64,000 nt of DNA from Amyelois transitella (lineage: Eukaryota > Arthropoda > Insecta > Lepidoptera > Pyralidae). The position numbers and the translations under genes are program-made. Below are positions 44,618 to 56,300 of the stretch, piece by piece. The notes under the pieces were generated by a model. The model searched no databases. It saw nothing but the letters and a program-made list of their open reading frames with translations, and was not told the origin of the DNA. The number at the start of each line of letters is the position of its first letter. The first letter of the stretch is position 1. The stretch spans positions 6,274,501-6,338,500 of the forward strand of contig NC_083518.1 of the NCBI RefSeq assembly GCF_032362555.1, given 5' to 3'.

Positions 44618-47600
44618 ACATCAAATATTGGCTAGTAACAATACTTGTCATGTAACATTACATTTGTCTAACAACTGCGCATATTCTTGGTTAGTCGACA
44701 CCGGCGCTTCTATATCGGCTATAAAGTATAAACATGTCAGAGAGCAAAATATTCCACTCCAAAAAGAGCACATAGAGATAGACGGCATAGGTGGTAGAGT
44801 TAGAGCAATTGGATACGTTTGTTTACAGTTATTCATACCATCTATGAAGAACAGTGTTACTCAGAAATTTTATGTATTCGATTCTTTACCTTGTAGGGCG
44901 AATGGAATAATTGGACAAGACTTTTTGAATAAATATAGAGCGACACTGGATTTTAAAAATAAATCGCTACAATTATATTCAAACGAAAATAAACAGATAG
45001 TCATGCCCTTAACAACTAATCAGTGTTCGTTTAATATTCCTTCCAGATGTGAGACTATACATTATATTGATACAGAGTTGACGGAAGAAAGTGTTGTATG
45101 TTCTTCTGAAATTTGTGATGGCATTTATATAGCTAGTGCATTAGTAAAACCTGAGAACGGTAAAATCCCTATACAAATTTTAAATACCACAGAAAAGAAC
45201 TTGACATTAAGTGAAATAAAACCTATAGTTCACAAAGCTAGTGATTATCAAAGTTGTGCTTTTGGAAAATGTAATAAAAATGCTGATCGGGCCCGAAGGT
45301 TATTAATGGAATTAAAGTTGGATTATCTTAATATGGAAGAGCAAAAGTCTATTGAAAATATATGTGTGAAATATGCAGACATATTTTATTTACCTTCTGA
45401 TAAATTATCAACAACTAATATTTATGAACATAGCATACACCTTAAACAAAATACTGAACCGATTTTCGTGAAACCGTACAGATTACCACATTCACAAAAA
45501 GATGAAATTAAAAAACAAATAGATAAAATGCTTAGTGAAGGTATTATAGAACCCTGTCAAAGTGAGTGGTCTAGTCCAATATTATTGGTTCCTAAAAAAT
45601 TAGATTCCACAGGTGAGAAAAAGTGGAGGTTGGTAGTAGATTATAGGAAAATTAATAATGTTATTAAGGAAGATAAGTTTCCCCTTCCAAATATTCATGA
45701 AATATTAGATTCGTTATCGGGTTGTGTATATTATACACATTTAGATCTTCACCAAGGATATTACAATGTAAGCTTAGAAAAAAGTAGCCGAAAATATACT
45801 GCGTTCTGTTCAGGTCAGTTTCAAATGACTAGGATGCCTATGGGTCTAAAAACTAGTCCTAGCTCATTTTCCAGGATGATGAATATAGCTATGGCAGGTC
45901 TTACGTATGAAAAATGTATGGTGTATCAAGATGATTTAATATGTATGGGACGAGATTTAGAAAGTCACAATAAAAACTTACAGGACATTTTTCAGCGACT
46001 CCGAGAAGTGAACCTTAAATTGAATCCAAATAAATGTGAATTTTTGAAAAAAGATATTTTATATTTAGGTCATGTAGTTTCGGCAGCTGGTGTTTTACCA
46101 GACCCAGAAAAAATTAAAATAGTTCAAAATTATCATGTTCCAAAAACAACAGATGAGGCAAAAAGATTTGTAGCATTTGTTAACTATTATCGGCGATTTG
46201 TTCCAAATTTTGCTGAAAAGGCTCATCCATTAAATCAATTATGCAGGAAAAATGTAACATTTGTGTGGGATGATGCTTGTCAAAAATCATTTGAAACTCT
46301 TAAAAATGCAATAATTTCTCACCCTGTATTACAATATCCCAATTTATCTCAGGAAAATACATTTATAATTCAGACAGACGCATCGGGATATGCTATAGGT
46401 GCAGTTTTAAATAACAACGATGGCAGGCCAGTAGCCTATGCAAGTAGGAGTCTTAACAAAGCGGAAAAGAACTATCCAACTATTGAAAAAGAGTTATTAG
46501 CAATAGTTTGGGCCGTAAAACATTTTCGCCCATACTTATACGGTCGGAAATTTATTATACAAACAGATCATAAACCGCTTGTCTATCTGTTTAATATGAA
46601 GGATCCGTCTAGTAGATTGATGAAGTTCAGAATGGCTTTGGAAGAGTATGATTTTGTGATAGAGTATATAAGAGGAGCTGATAATGCAGCTGCAGATGCA
46701 TTGTCTCGCTTATGTATATCATCGGATGAATTGAAGGAGATGAATGAACAAATGGTGAATGTTATGACACGGGCACAGAAAAGACGTGAGAATGAGAAAA
46801 ATAAAGATACTGGGAATAATATGGTACCTACTGACGATTGGACTGATCACCCGAGAGTCATAGAAACACATATTAAACCCAAGAGATCTATAGAGTTAAG
46901 ATTTGCGAGTGTTACAGACATGCAATTTTTAAGAAGAATGAGATATAAGAGTAGTAAAACGAACACATTATTATATGTTGAAGAGAAAAAATGTATTTTT
47001 ATTAATCCAGATTCTCAATCACAAATTTCGTCAGGCGAATTTGCGAGAGAACTGTGTGTTTTATGTAAAAGTAATGACATAAGTGAAGTATGTTTTATTA
47101 AGAAGAAGAATTATTGTTTATTTATTGAGAAATTAGTAAGCGCTATAAAAGACATAAAGAATTGGTCCGGACCACGTTTGTGTGTTTTAAATGATATAAA
47201 AAGGATAGAAGATAAAGATGAAAAACGAATTATTTTAAATGATTTCCACCTTTTGCCTACAAGTGGCCATGCAGGCGTTAGAAGGATGTTCACAAATATT
47301 AAAAAATATTACTATTGGCCAGGGCTTGAAAATGACGTAAAGGAATTCGTAAAACGTTGTGATAAGTGTCAGAGAATGAAGCATTCTTCACATTATATAA
47401 AAGAGCCCATGGTAGTGACGACAACTGCTAATTCAGCGTTCGAAAAAATTTTCCTTGATACTGTAGGACCTATAGATAGGGATGAAAACAATTATTCATA
47501 TATAATCACGATTCAGTGTGAATTAACAAAATATGTTGAAGCGTATCCTATGGTAACAAAAAGTAGTGTTGAAATAGCTCAAAAGTTCGTAAATAATTTT

Positions 47601-48284
47601 ATATTGAGGTATGGCATTCCCAAGGTGATAGCCACAGATAGAGGAACAGAGTTTTTATCATCAATATTCAAAGAGGTTTGTAAACTTATGAATATAGACC
47701 AGTTGCAGTCAACAGCCTATCATCATCAGACACTGGGTAGCTTGGAAAACACTCACAAGGGTTTAGGTAATTATCTACGTATCCAATGTGAAAAACATCC
47801 TGAGATTTGGAGTACATGGTTACCATTTTGGTGTTTTTCACACAACACTTCCGTTCACAGTGAGACTAAGTTTACACCGTTTGAGCTCGTATTCGGTAAG
47901 AGATGTGTTTTACCGTCAAACCTCACAAAGGATTACGTAGACCCATTGTATAATGTAGATAGCTATCCCTTAGAATTAAGATACAGGATACAAACTTCTC
48001 AGAAAGAAGCGCGGGATAATTTAATATTAAGTAAAAATAGAAGGAAGGAAAAATATGATCGAAATAGCAATTCTATTATTTATAAAGAAAACGATCTTAT
48101 TTTATTAAAGAACGAAACAGGTAATAAACTCCAAAGTATTTATTCTGGCCCTTATAAGGTTGTAAAGGAAATTCCTCCAAATGTTGAAATTATAAAAAAT
48201 AATAAAATAGATATAGTACATAAAAATAGAACTAAACTTTATCATGAGCCTACAGAGATGAGTAACAGTCAGAATGATTCATAA
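44571..48284 (+). CDS. pol: Pol: protease, reverse transcriptase, RNase H, integrase
   Basis: Open from 44571 to a stop at 48282-48284, about 1237 codons, without a start codon: made as a Gag-Pol fusion by a +1 frame change. Residue numbers count from 44580. Aspartic protease: VDTGAS at about 38-43 and IIGQDF at about 115. Reverse transcriptase from about 298 (PYRLPHSQKDEI) with WRLVVDYRKIN, LDLHQGYYN and the catalytic YQDD at about 449. RNase H: QTDASGY at about 598 and QTDHKPL. Integrase: zinc-binding H-H-C-C (HLLPTSGH...CDKCQ, about 890-930), then the DDE triad with Asp in LDTVGP, Asp in TDRGTEF and Glu in SLEN with 35 residues between the last two. All catalytic residues I can find are present. 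No stop or frameshift was seen. Confidence 0.95.
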   Translation, partial: KERLIRILIFSFFVTKHQILASNNTCHVTLHLSNNCAYSWLVDTGASISAIKYKHVREQNIPLQKEHIEIDGIGGRVRAIGYVCLQLFIPSMKNSVTQKFYVFDSLPCRANGIIGQDFLNKYRATLDFKNKSLQLYSNENKQIVMPLTTNQCSFNIPSRCETIHYIDTELTEESVVCSSEICDGIYIASALVKPENGKIPIQILNTTEKNLTLSEIKPIVHKASDYQSCAFGKCNKNADRARRLLMELKLDYLNMEEQKSIENICVKYADIFYLPSDKLSTTNIYEHSIHLKQNTEPIFVKPYRLPHSQKDEIKKQIDKMLSEGIIEPCQSEWSSPILLVPKKLDSTGEKKWRLVVDYRKINNVIKEDKFPLPNIHEILDSLSGCVYYTHLDLHQGYYNVSLEKSSRKYTAFCSGQFQMTRMPMGLKTSPSSFSRMMNIAMAGLTYEKCMVYQDDLICMGRDLESHNKNLQDIFQRLREVNLKLNPNKCEFLKKDILYLGHVVSAAGVLPDPEKIKIVQNYHVPKTTDEAKRFVAFVNYYRRFVPNFAEKAHPLNQLCRKNVTFVWDDACQKSFETLKNAIISHPVLQYPNLSQENTFIIQTDASGYAIGAVLNNNDGRPVAYASRSLNKAEKNYPTIEKELLAIVWAVKHFRPYLYGRKFIIQTDHKPLVYLFNMKDPSSRLMKFRMALEEYDFVIEYIRGADNAAADALSRLCISSDELKEMNEQMVNVMTRAQKRRENEKNKDTGNNMVPTDDWTDHPRVIETHIKPKRSIELRFASVTDMQFLRRMRYKSSKTNTLLYVEEKKCIFINPDSQSQISSGEFARELCVLCKSNDISEVCFIKKKNYCLFIEKLVSAIKDIKNWSGPRLCVLNDIKRIEDKDEKRIILNDFHLLPTSGHAGVRRMFTNIKKYYYWPGLENDVKEFVKRCDKCQRMKHSSHYIKEPMVVTTTANSAFEKIFLDTVGPIDRDENNYSYIITIQCELTKYVEAYPMVTKSSVEIAQKFVNNFILRYGIPKVIATDRGTEFLSSIFKEVCKLMNIDQLQSTAYHHQTLGSLENTHKGLGNYLRIQCEKHPEIWSTWLPFWCFSHNTSVHSETKFTPFELVFGKRCVLPSNLTKDYVDPLYNVDSYPLELRYRIQTSQKEARDNLILSKNRRKEKYDRNSNSIIYKENDLILLKNETGNKLQSIYSGPYKVVKEIPPNVEIIKNNKIDIVHKNRTKLYHEPTEMSNSQNDS
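44603..44611 (+). promoter_or_regulatory. Candidate +1 frameshift site TTT TTT CGT
   Basis: In the gag frame the codons are CAG TTT TTT CGT GAC TAA. The pol frame is one base ahead. Slipping forward by one on TTT-C just before CGT leads straight into pol (GTG ACT AAA...). The stop codon lies six bases downstream of the slip. A UUU CGU core with a +1 shift is established for the PA-X site of influenza A; its use here is inference. Confidence 0.55.
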
Positions 48285-48684
48285 AATACTTAGTGATTGC
48301 ATTGTATAAAGAATGTGTCAGGTCAGCGAAAGTTATTTTTAGCCTGTACTTGTATTGTAGAGCATAGTTTGTGTATTGGGTACGTGTAGTAAGATATAAC
48401 TTTAAGTAAAAATAAAAGGAAATATTACCCATTTATACTTTTATTAGTATTATAATTAAAAGAACATAAGTAACATTTTTATTTTATTTTCTTTGTTATA
48501 GAAAATCAACCATATGATTTAACAAGTACTTAGAAATATTTGCAATTGCATTGTATACTGTAATGTCGTATAAGCTTAATCTATTTTTAGCCTGCACTTG
48601 TAACATTAGTGTTGTTTTTTTTTAAAAAAAAAAAAAAAAAGAGTTCCATTAATAAAATAAATAAGTAACTATAACAAAATATTA

Positions 48685-48735
<51 letters not shown>

Positions 48736-48889
48736 GTCAATAATTAATATTAACTAATTTTAATTCTTGTACCAAACCGTGCACGGTACCTACAAATAAG
48801 TAGTTTTAATACAGTGGATTGTAAACTTCTATTAATTCATATTTCGATAAAATTAAAATAAAACTGTATTTTATTTTAATTTCTCCTGC
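48285..48889 (+). other. 3' untranslated part of the LTR element
   Basis: About 600 bp with no ORF. Two imperfect direct copies of a 65-base unit, each containing 'tgcattgtata' and 'tatttttagcctg.acttgta', lie at about 48296-48362 and 48544-48610. Poly-A runs lie at about 48625-48641 and 48688-48732 (the latter about 45 A). An env ORF is absent. Confidence 0.7.
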
Positions 48890-48897
48890 GAGGGAGA
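48890..48897 (+). other. Polypurine tract
   Basis: GAGGGAGA lies immediately before the 3' LTR, the position where plus-strand DNA synthesis is primed. Confidence 0.8.
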
Positions 48898-49008
48898 TGT
48901 AGAGGTAAGACAATGTAACCCTATTTATAAGTGATTTGTATGAAATATAATTCAGTATTAACTCATCATTCGGTCTATCAATTAGTCTCCTAACACACCA
49001 CCTTTACA
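48898..49008 (+). repeat. 3' LTR (111 bp)
   Basis: Same as the 5' LTR apart from one extra C in 'gtaacccta'. Followed by the target duplicate GCAT. It must supply the RNA 3' end; no canonical AATAAA is visible within it. Confidence 0.92.
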
Positions 49009-49012
49009 GCAT

Positions 49013-51143
49013 ATTGACGTAGTATTTTTCAGTAATTTTGTAATTAACTTGCATCTTGTGACATTGAAAAATAGAAATGCAATGCTTTTATATTCATTTT
49101 CGTAATATCCACTGACTGTCAGGTTAAATGCTGTAAAATTATGATAAAAAGAATATAAACCACCAATTAGATACACGGTAGTGACAGTAAAACCCTAAGC
49201 GCTTGTTGAAGCCTCAGACTAAAACTTTAAAAGATGAGCTTTTTCAGACTTTCACCCTTACACTGTGATCTTTCAGTCTGATAATTTTTCAAACGCTCAA
49301 GAGCTAATTTAAGTCGAGAGGCTTAGTTAAATAAGAAATGACTGCGCAGAAATTATTACTAAATTGAGACTCGACGACTTGAAAAATCTCGAGTTTGCAC
49401 CTGACTCCACTGAAGCGAATTCGCAACTTGTTCATTTGAGTACTTGTATATTTCAGTACTTGTAATTGAAAAACGTTTGAGTTACTGCGAGCATCAGTTG
49501 TAACATTTTTTGAATTAAAAAAGTGAGGTGCTACAAAGAATTGTTGCTTTAATTGAATTCTTGAGTAGATTTTTAATCTAAAAACCCTTTAGCTCGAGAT
49601 AGTACGTGATATACATATATATTATAATTATGCAATAATAATATATTATAATGATATATAATGATGTCATAGTGTATTTATTTAGTCGTAGGTAAAAACT
49701 TGTTTTAATAGGGTAGGCTCAAAAAATTAACAGCGTAGTTACAATTCAAACAAAATCTTTTCAAGTTATTATCGAGGCAATTTTTTGAGTGCTTTTGCTT
49801 GTGCGTTTAATGTTTTCGCCCTACACTATCATTACATTAAAAAAAAAATTTTTTTCCCTTTTCTACTTCGCTACTTACGCCTATTACATCAGACATGGAT
49901 GGCGCAAGTCTAGTAATAAATGAAACTGGGTTTTAGTCAAATAGGAGGCAATCCACGCACCCATATGTTACAGTTAAATATTGAAACCGGTCCGATCTGT
50001 CTTTGTCGGGAGCCCCTGTTCCCTCAGATAAATGAGCCGCGTAATTAAAGTAGTTAACACCAGGTGTCTCTGCCATTACCTAAGCTTGATGTAGCTAGTA
50101 TTAGGTTTAAGCCTTTATAATATCTAAGCCTTTACATGGTCTTAGCTTGAATAATACATGAAACCTATCAATAGCAGTTTAAATAATAACTTGCAAATTA
50201 TTTCATTTCAAATAATTTAATTATATCTACTTAAATTTAAATGAAGCATATTGGTGATAATGACATAATATCGAATAACAACTAGGAAGTGTTAAGTTTT
50301 CTACTATGCAAACATGTAATAAAACGCAGAAGCGGTCGTATGTATATAAGACCAACAGAAGCCAAAAACGTGATTTTTAGAATTTATGTCTATCATATGT
50401 TCGTAGTCGCATCACGCAAAAATTATTGCTCCGATTTTATTGTGGTTTTCTCAGATGTCTACTACTTCCTCTTTAACGGGGCCGAACGAATCGCGTACAT
50501 ATATTATTTGCTATACTACGATTCAGAATTTAAATATAACTCTAATCAATTCCCATAGGCGGTCGACAGAGGTCCAAGGGCTAAGGTTCATCCGAGATTC
50601 ATTTTGATTACGGCGGGATTTGCTGTAAGATCCGTGGGACGCGTCACATGCGACAGGGGCTTGTTAATCTACTAAGACCGGCTGAAGGACCATTACTTAA
50701 TTAAATAAATAGGTGTTTTAATTGATATTGCTCGTCAGATTTTAGGTGTAGGTTTTATATAGATATCGATGTTTTTAAGAGAAAAATTGTGTTGCTTTAT
50801 TCAGACTAGTGTGAATTTAGTTTTTGCAAATTTGGGCCTAATATGAGCTAACTTGGGGATATTTCCCTTCATTCTTGCTTATAGGCGGAGTGTCTCTTTT
50901 ATTTTTAGGGAAGGCGCAACAAGAGTAGAAAAAAGAAGGGAAATATAATAAGTGAAGATAATTGTTATGGCGGTAGATAAGAATTCTTTTAGTCTAAATT
51001 AATACCACTCTTATTACCAATGCAATAAATTTTGAGAACTTTTTCTTACCAAAGACAAATAATCTTCAATTATCTGCACTTTTGTTTATAAGTATTTAAC
51101 TAAGACTTTTATTGCTTTTATCAAGTTCCTAATTTATAAGCTA
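49013..51143. other. Intergenic, no gene recognised
   Basis: AT-rich. A GC-richer stretch at about 49980-50085 ('cgggagcccctgttccctca') shares the word 'aattaaagtagt.aacancaggtg' with 54432-54455, so both belong to an unclassified dispersed repeat. A second GC-richer patch lies at 50555-50690. The open frame at 50281-50558 has no family signature. Confidence 0.4.
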
Positions 51144-52113
51144 ACTAGCTGACCCGCGCAACTTCGTTTGCGTGTATCCCGCTACTTCGACAAATACAGT
51201 CAACGCACCAACACATATTGGATACTAATTTTCAATTCACAATAACTTCTCTTTCCCTTAACCGCGTTTAAAATATTAAAATGTTTTTTGGTTTCTGTGA
51301 CTCTTCTTTGATCGCCCCCCCTATCAGTTTTTGGAAAAAATATTTAAGTAATGTACAGATTTTTTTTTGTCTTATATGTATAGATCAAAGTCGTAGTACC
51401 TACTTTTTAATATTATTTATTTTTTATGTACCGTTTTTTTATATTTTTTGTTTTTTTTTATGTACTTACCTACTTTTGTTATATACATCTAACTATTATT
51501 TTCTTGTTTACTTTTTAAATTATTTATAGGGACGCTGCCCCCGCCGCCGCGGCCGGCCCGTACCGTGCCGCAATACTAATATCGTGATATCTCCTAAACT
51601 ATATGTCTAAATAACACACTGTAAACTGCAAAAATAATCTAAATTAAATGCTCGTGATGATGAACTTACTTATTTTGATAAGGATATATGTATTATTGGT
51701 TATATCACCAGTTAAACATCACCCAACGAATTAAATGTTTTTTTAATACAGAAAAGTAGTTTTTGTGACTTAAATAAAAAAGCTGGATATATGTCATCGC
51801 GGACTTTTTTGTAGAACTAATAAAGACCAATGTTTTTGCTATACATTGTTCTTACTTGTATCCAACGGTATAAGCGGCGCACGCACAAATGCAATCTTCA
51901 ATTAGATTTTTTTTCTGACTTCTTGGACATAAATCGCTATAACTCAGCTAATATAGTTTCAATGTATTTCAATTATATATAAAAACCTGTCGGAGAAAAT
52001 ACTCTTTCTATTAGTGAAAACCGCATCAAAATCCGTTGCGTAGTTTTAAAGTTTTATGCATACGAAGGGACTACAGACAAAATGGGCGACTTTGTTTTAT
52101 ACTATGTAGTGAT
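51144..52113 (+). mobile_element. Dispersed 'actagctgacccgcgcaac' element
   Basis: Head actagctgacccgcgcaact at 51144; tail 'tgtagtgat' after 'ggcgactttgttttatacta' at 52113. Inner words 'aaaaccgcatcaaaatccgttgcgtagtttta' are, in pieces, typical of lepidopteran RTE-related repeats. About 970 bp, no supported ORF. It has a very GC-rich island at about 51530-51580. Confidence 0.65.
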
Positions 52114-53218
52114 ACTCTACGATGGGAGGGAAAGAGAGAGACTTACCGTGGTATTCAAAGATTAAAGTGATGAAAGAGATAGGGTTATTTGCAAAGTCAT
52201 TGCTCTCATAAAGGAGCAGGAACAAAGGACACGAGCGCCAAAGTCACGATCGACTCATAATTCCGGGACGTGTACGGGATGCAGTTGCCGCAAAAACTTT
52301 AATTGTTCCCGCCATATGACGGTGTAAATTAGGATTTTTTAGCTTATATTGTTACATGGAAAACGTGTGTTGAATAATATTACATTGCTTTTCGGATTAC
52401 AGTTTTTATTACACCTCATGACCGTCATGTTATTCGCCATCCTAAGGAATCGTAAGTTTTGTTATAAATAACGAACATTACTTCCATTGGACATACTCTT
52501 ACAACTATACTTCCATATAAACATTTCCTTTGAATCCCAATTTCATAAGCCAATCCCTTAGTCACCTTTTACGACATCCATGGAAAAGAGTAGAATGGTC
52601 CATTTATTTATTTTCTACTAGTGCCGGGAACCACACGGCATATATTATAGGTGTCTATATGATATTTCAGCTGACTAAGACGTAGAAACAAACGTAAACT
52701 CCTGACATGAGGGAGTACTGAAAATGAATCCTTTGCATGGTTGCGGAAGACGCAATTTCATATCATCATCACGATATTCTTCTATTTTTGGAACACTTCA
52801 CAAAGAATTTCATGAATCTGTCCATATTGGGTCCATTTTGAATCACTCGCACGTTGACCTATTATTAATTTTTTATCAAAAGCAAGCAGAATACTTAATA
52901 ATCGGTAGATCGAAAACTATCACAGTTACGATTCTGGTACAGAAAGCTTTTACGGGAATTATCGGATATATATTTTTCTATCTTACAGTTTATCACTCGT
53001 TAACGACCTCAAATGGTGCAATATCGAGGTGTACCGTGTAACAAGAAAACAATTTAACGATGGGGTAGTTTGAACAAAACATAGTTTATGAAGAGGCAAA
53101 GCTCTTGTGAATTCCTATTACCGATCCGATAAAATAGACAAAGTATTTATAAGTCTGACTGTGATGACAGTAGTCATATCATAACAGTAACGTTCAGTTA
53201 CAGAGAAGGAATAGTAAA
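52114..53218. other. Intergenic with one repeat scrap
   Basis: The 5' part of a 'gccgtgtgg' family copy lies at about 52545-52640 (minus: 'ttacgacatccatgg', 'gtgccgggaaccacacggca'). An open frame at 52724-53041 overlaps nothing known and has no recognisable motif. Confidence 0.45.
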
Positions 53219-53335
53219 CAGTATGGGGTAGATTCTCCTGCAAAGATCGCGGAGGTTATACGGAAGTGACTTCCTGTAAAAACCAGACATACCCAATCCA
53301 GGATAGTGGTTATAAGCGGAACCTGGATTCTAGAG
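53219..53335 (+). repeat. 'ttgcggaggtcag' family repeat
   Basis: 'attctcctgcaaagatcgcg' followed by 'gaggttatacggaagtgactt' in pieces and 'acccaatccagga'. Matches the order of words at 40321-40455. Confidence 0.6.
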
Positions 53336-56300
53336 ATATGAGATTACTTTCAATTCCTAAGAAAACAATATTAAATTAACAAATAAATTAAGCAGGTGTT
53401 AAGTTTTATTTCAGAAAATTAATTAAGTTATACCCTTACGTCATTTTTCTTCTACATTTGCGGTATTTTGTTCAACGGACATGCTCTGCCCATCGCAAAA
53501 ACAAGCTGGGAATGTGACAGCTGACCATGCATCCACAGGGCCGCAGCTAGGGCCAGGGTTCGGCATAAAAGGGAATGGTGTAATTAGTATTAGCGATGAC
53601 TACATAAATATATAATGAAAAGAAGAAAATGAAAACATTTATTAAAACAAAATTAATTTATTAAATACTGGAACTGAAAAAGTATTATTACGATAGAGAT
53701 AAAATATTATTGACATATAGGCGTTTATAGGGATACTTTTTAATATTTGCTTTCCATACTCAAAAATAGTATCCACTAAATATGTAAGTTCATAATTGTA
53801 TACTTATGACCACCAGATGGCGACAATGGCGGTTTTACAGCATAAAATCAGTTTCTAATCTGATCAGAGCATTATATTAAAAGGATCTGACTCTCATAAT
53901 ACAGGGAAACGTACCATGGATGTCAGAGTAATAATTATTTCTATAACAAATGCATGATCCGTCACTTAAAATCATACTGAATAGTGCTATGTAAAGTAGG
54001 ACAGCAACATTGCTATTTTATTTCCGGTTACAAAAATAAAGATTGGAAAGGTTTAAAATAAGCCATCAAGCGATTTAAGACTATACAGTGACTGAAGAAG
54101 AACCAAAAATATCTCAATGAAGTTGTACTCGTTTGTTTCACATGTACAATTTTAATTTTGGAAAAACGTATTAAGTTTTCAGTATTATTAATTTTAATCA
54201 AATTTTACGGCTCTTAAGCACATTAAAATTTAAATGTTTTCCCCTGTTACCCCGAACTGCCGATTTAAAGTCGTTTTTCACTGTAAAATGTAGAGTGCAA
54301 TGACCGATGTTAACATGAGTAATTAAGGGGTCGCTCCCTAGATTCGGGAAACATTTTTGGAAGTTTCTCTACGCCCAAGGCTAACTCCGTGCCTGAGTTG
54401 GTCCCCAACGACGGGGATTAATGGCTGAAGCAATTAAAGTAGTAAACAGCAGGTGCAGTAAGACTGCGGTGCCCTGTGGACGAAAAACAGTGTGGGAACG
54501 GAAATACTCCTTACTACCCAGATTGGATACGTACGGCTTATTAAGATGACCGACATACTTGCAATTTATTGGAATTTTAATAAAAACATCCAAACTGTTG
54601 TGATTAAAAAAAGATTGTTGACAAAGGCAAGAAAAGGTTCTGATATTAGCGTAAAACAGTTCTTCTTTTACTTTCTATTATTAGTTGATGTATGCCTGTA
54701 ATAAGTAATCGTACAAGTTGCCCGTATTTAGTAAATTTATTTCAAACTCTTTATTATTACGTACTTCCAGTTGCAGCTGTTTTTCTATCATGGACATTAG
54801 CATAACATTTTATATTAAGAACAGAAATTTTATTAGTATTCATTTATTATATTTCAATATTTAGTTTAATTGACACAATCGTGGCCTTGGCTTGTTGGCT
54901 CTGTCTACCCCGCAAGGGATAAAGACGTGATTATATGTATGTATGACACAATAGTATAATGTTTTGTATTTTTAGCAATCGTGTGTCTCAGTTCATAAGA
55001 AAGTAAATGAGTAAACGGAACTAGTCGGATAATTCCGCCGGGTTCCGAACAGTCGGCGTGATACTGTTTGTGCAAGGAAATAATCTCTTAGAGTAAACAG
55101 GCAATGCACTTTATTTGAACCGCAGTGGACGTGCACAGACTATATTTGCAGTGTTAAGTTCTATACGACCTACTTGGCACATCGGAAACTTGTTTGTTCC
55201 AAATAAAAATGTTTGTTTGTATTCCTTGATGTACCAAATTAGATTTTTTTTATAAAAATTGATTATTTCTGATATCATTTTGATTTTTATAACAAGTAGG
55301 TACAAAATATCTTTATTTTTTTTTTAATTATAATAATAATAACTTTATTTACACACAGAGATAAAATTACAAAAAGTTGTGATTAATCATAGCCAGTTGC
55401 TTCTCTTTTCATGCAAATTGTAAAAGTCAATCAAGGGACAGGCAAATAAATTTTTAGGTGAAGGGTTAACCTGTCACTTTTTGAATATTAAGCCATGCAG
55501 CTGAATGTGAAAGGTAACACACCAAAGGTAGTCTTTTCGAGTTTGTTAGCTGGTTTTCATGTTAGGGATAAAGAAGTGATTATACGTTTGTATGTATGTT
55601 TTCATTATGCAATAAAGTGTTTTATATATCCATCTATTTATGTCAAATATAAACAAAGGTGTAGGTATTAAAACGGCACAATTCTTTCACATGTTTGCCA
55701 TCAAAAGGCGCTCCCATTATAAACATTCAAAGGCAACCTTTGCAAATGAATAGAAATAATTACCGTTCGTCCATTTCATTTGATCTCCTTAGGTAATTAA
55801 TTAACGACCCTTATTACGCTTATATAAATATTGACCCAAGAATCCCCATTCATATCTATGGACGAAAATTTTGGTACATAAATGATGACTTTTAGTTAAT
55901 TGAACAATAGAAAAATATATATACATACATAAGACGCCTTTAGCTCTTACGGGAAAGATACAACTAGTAACCAAACAACACATTTAGATTGAACTGTTAT
56001 AATGTCAAAATTTAAATTTGTGAGCCTTTCTTTTGATTGACTTTTACAACTAGCAAATCTTTTTTTTCTACGTTTCCAAATCAGCATGGAAGAAAAAATA
56101 TATATATTTGGAAAAATTAGGTGATAAAGAGAGAATAAAACATAAACGTAATAAAACATAAACGTAAATAATTGACCTGACTTTCTTTTTTTCTAAGATT
56201 TTCCTCCACATCTCTTAAACTAATAGATAGTATACATTCCTGTAAAATTAATAACCGCTTATAATTCTATGACAAAACATGGTGTAAGGTAACCCCGGCG

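Larger units (their letters stand above)
42632..49008 (+). mobile_element. Apparently intact Ty3/gypsy LTR retrotransposon, 6.4 kb
   Basis: Bounded by near-identical 110/111-bp LTRs with TG...CA ends and by the 4-bp target duplication GCAT (42628-42631 and 49009-49012). Internal order: primer-binding site, a small membrane-protein ORF (42894-43181), gag (43442-44617), pol (protease, RT, RNase H, integrase; to 48284), a 600-bp 3' untranslated part and a polypurine tract (48890-48897). Domain order with integrase last is Ty3/gypsy, not Copia. No env ORF is present. One base difference between LTRs and full open frames indicate a recent insertion that may be able to move. The integrase wording QTLGSLENTHK and the absence of env suggest a group near mdg3/micropia, which I cannot confirm. 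Confidence 0.93.

Noticed and set aside
48285-48897. Possible env gene after pol
   Set aside because: No ORF longer than a few dozen codons in any plus-strand frame, so the element lacks env.
52724-53041. Plus-strand frame of 105 codons
   Set aside because: No homologue-like motif, no splice or promoter context, and composition typical of noncoding AT-rich DNA.
53820-53860. Coding-looking stretch 'gaccaccagatggcgac'
   Set aside because: Stops in all frames within a few codons and no splice sites around it.
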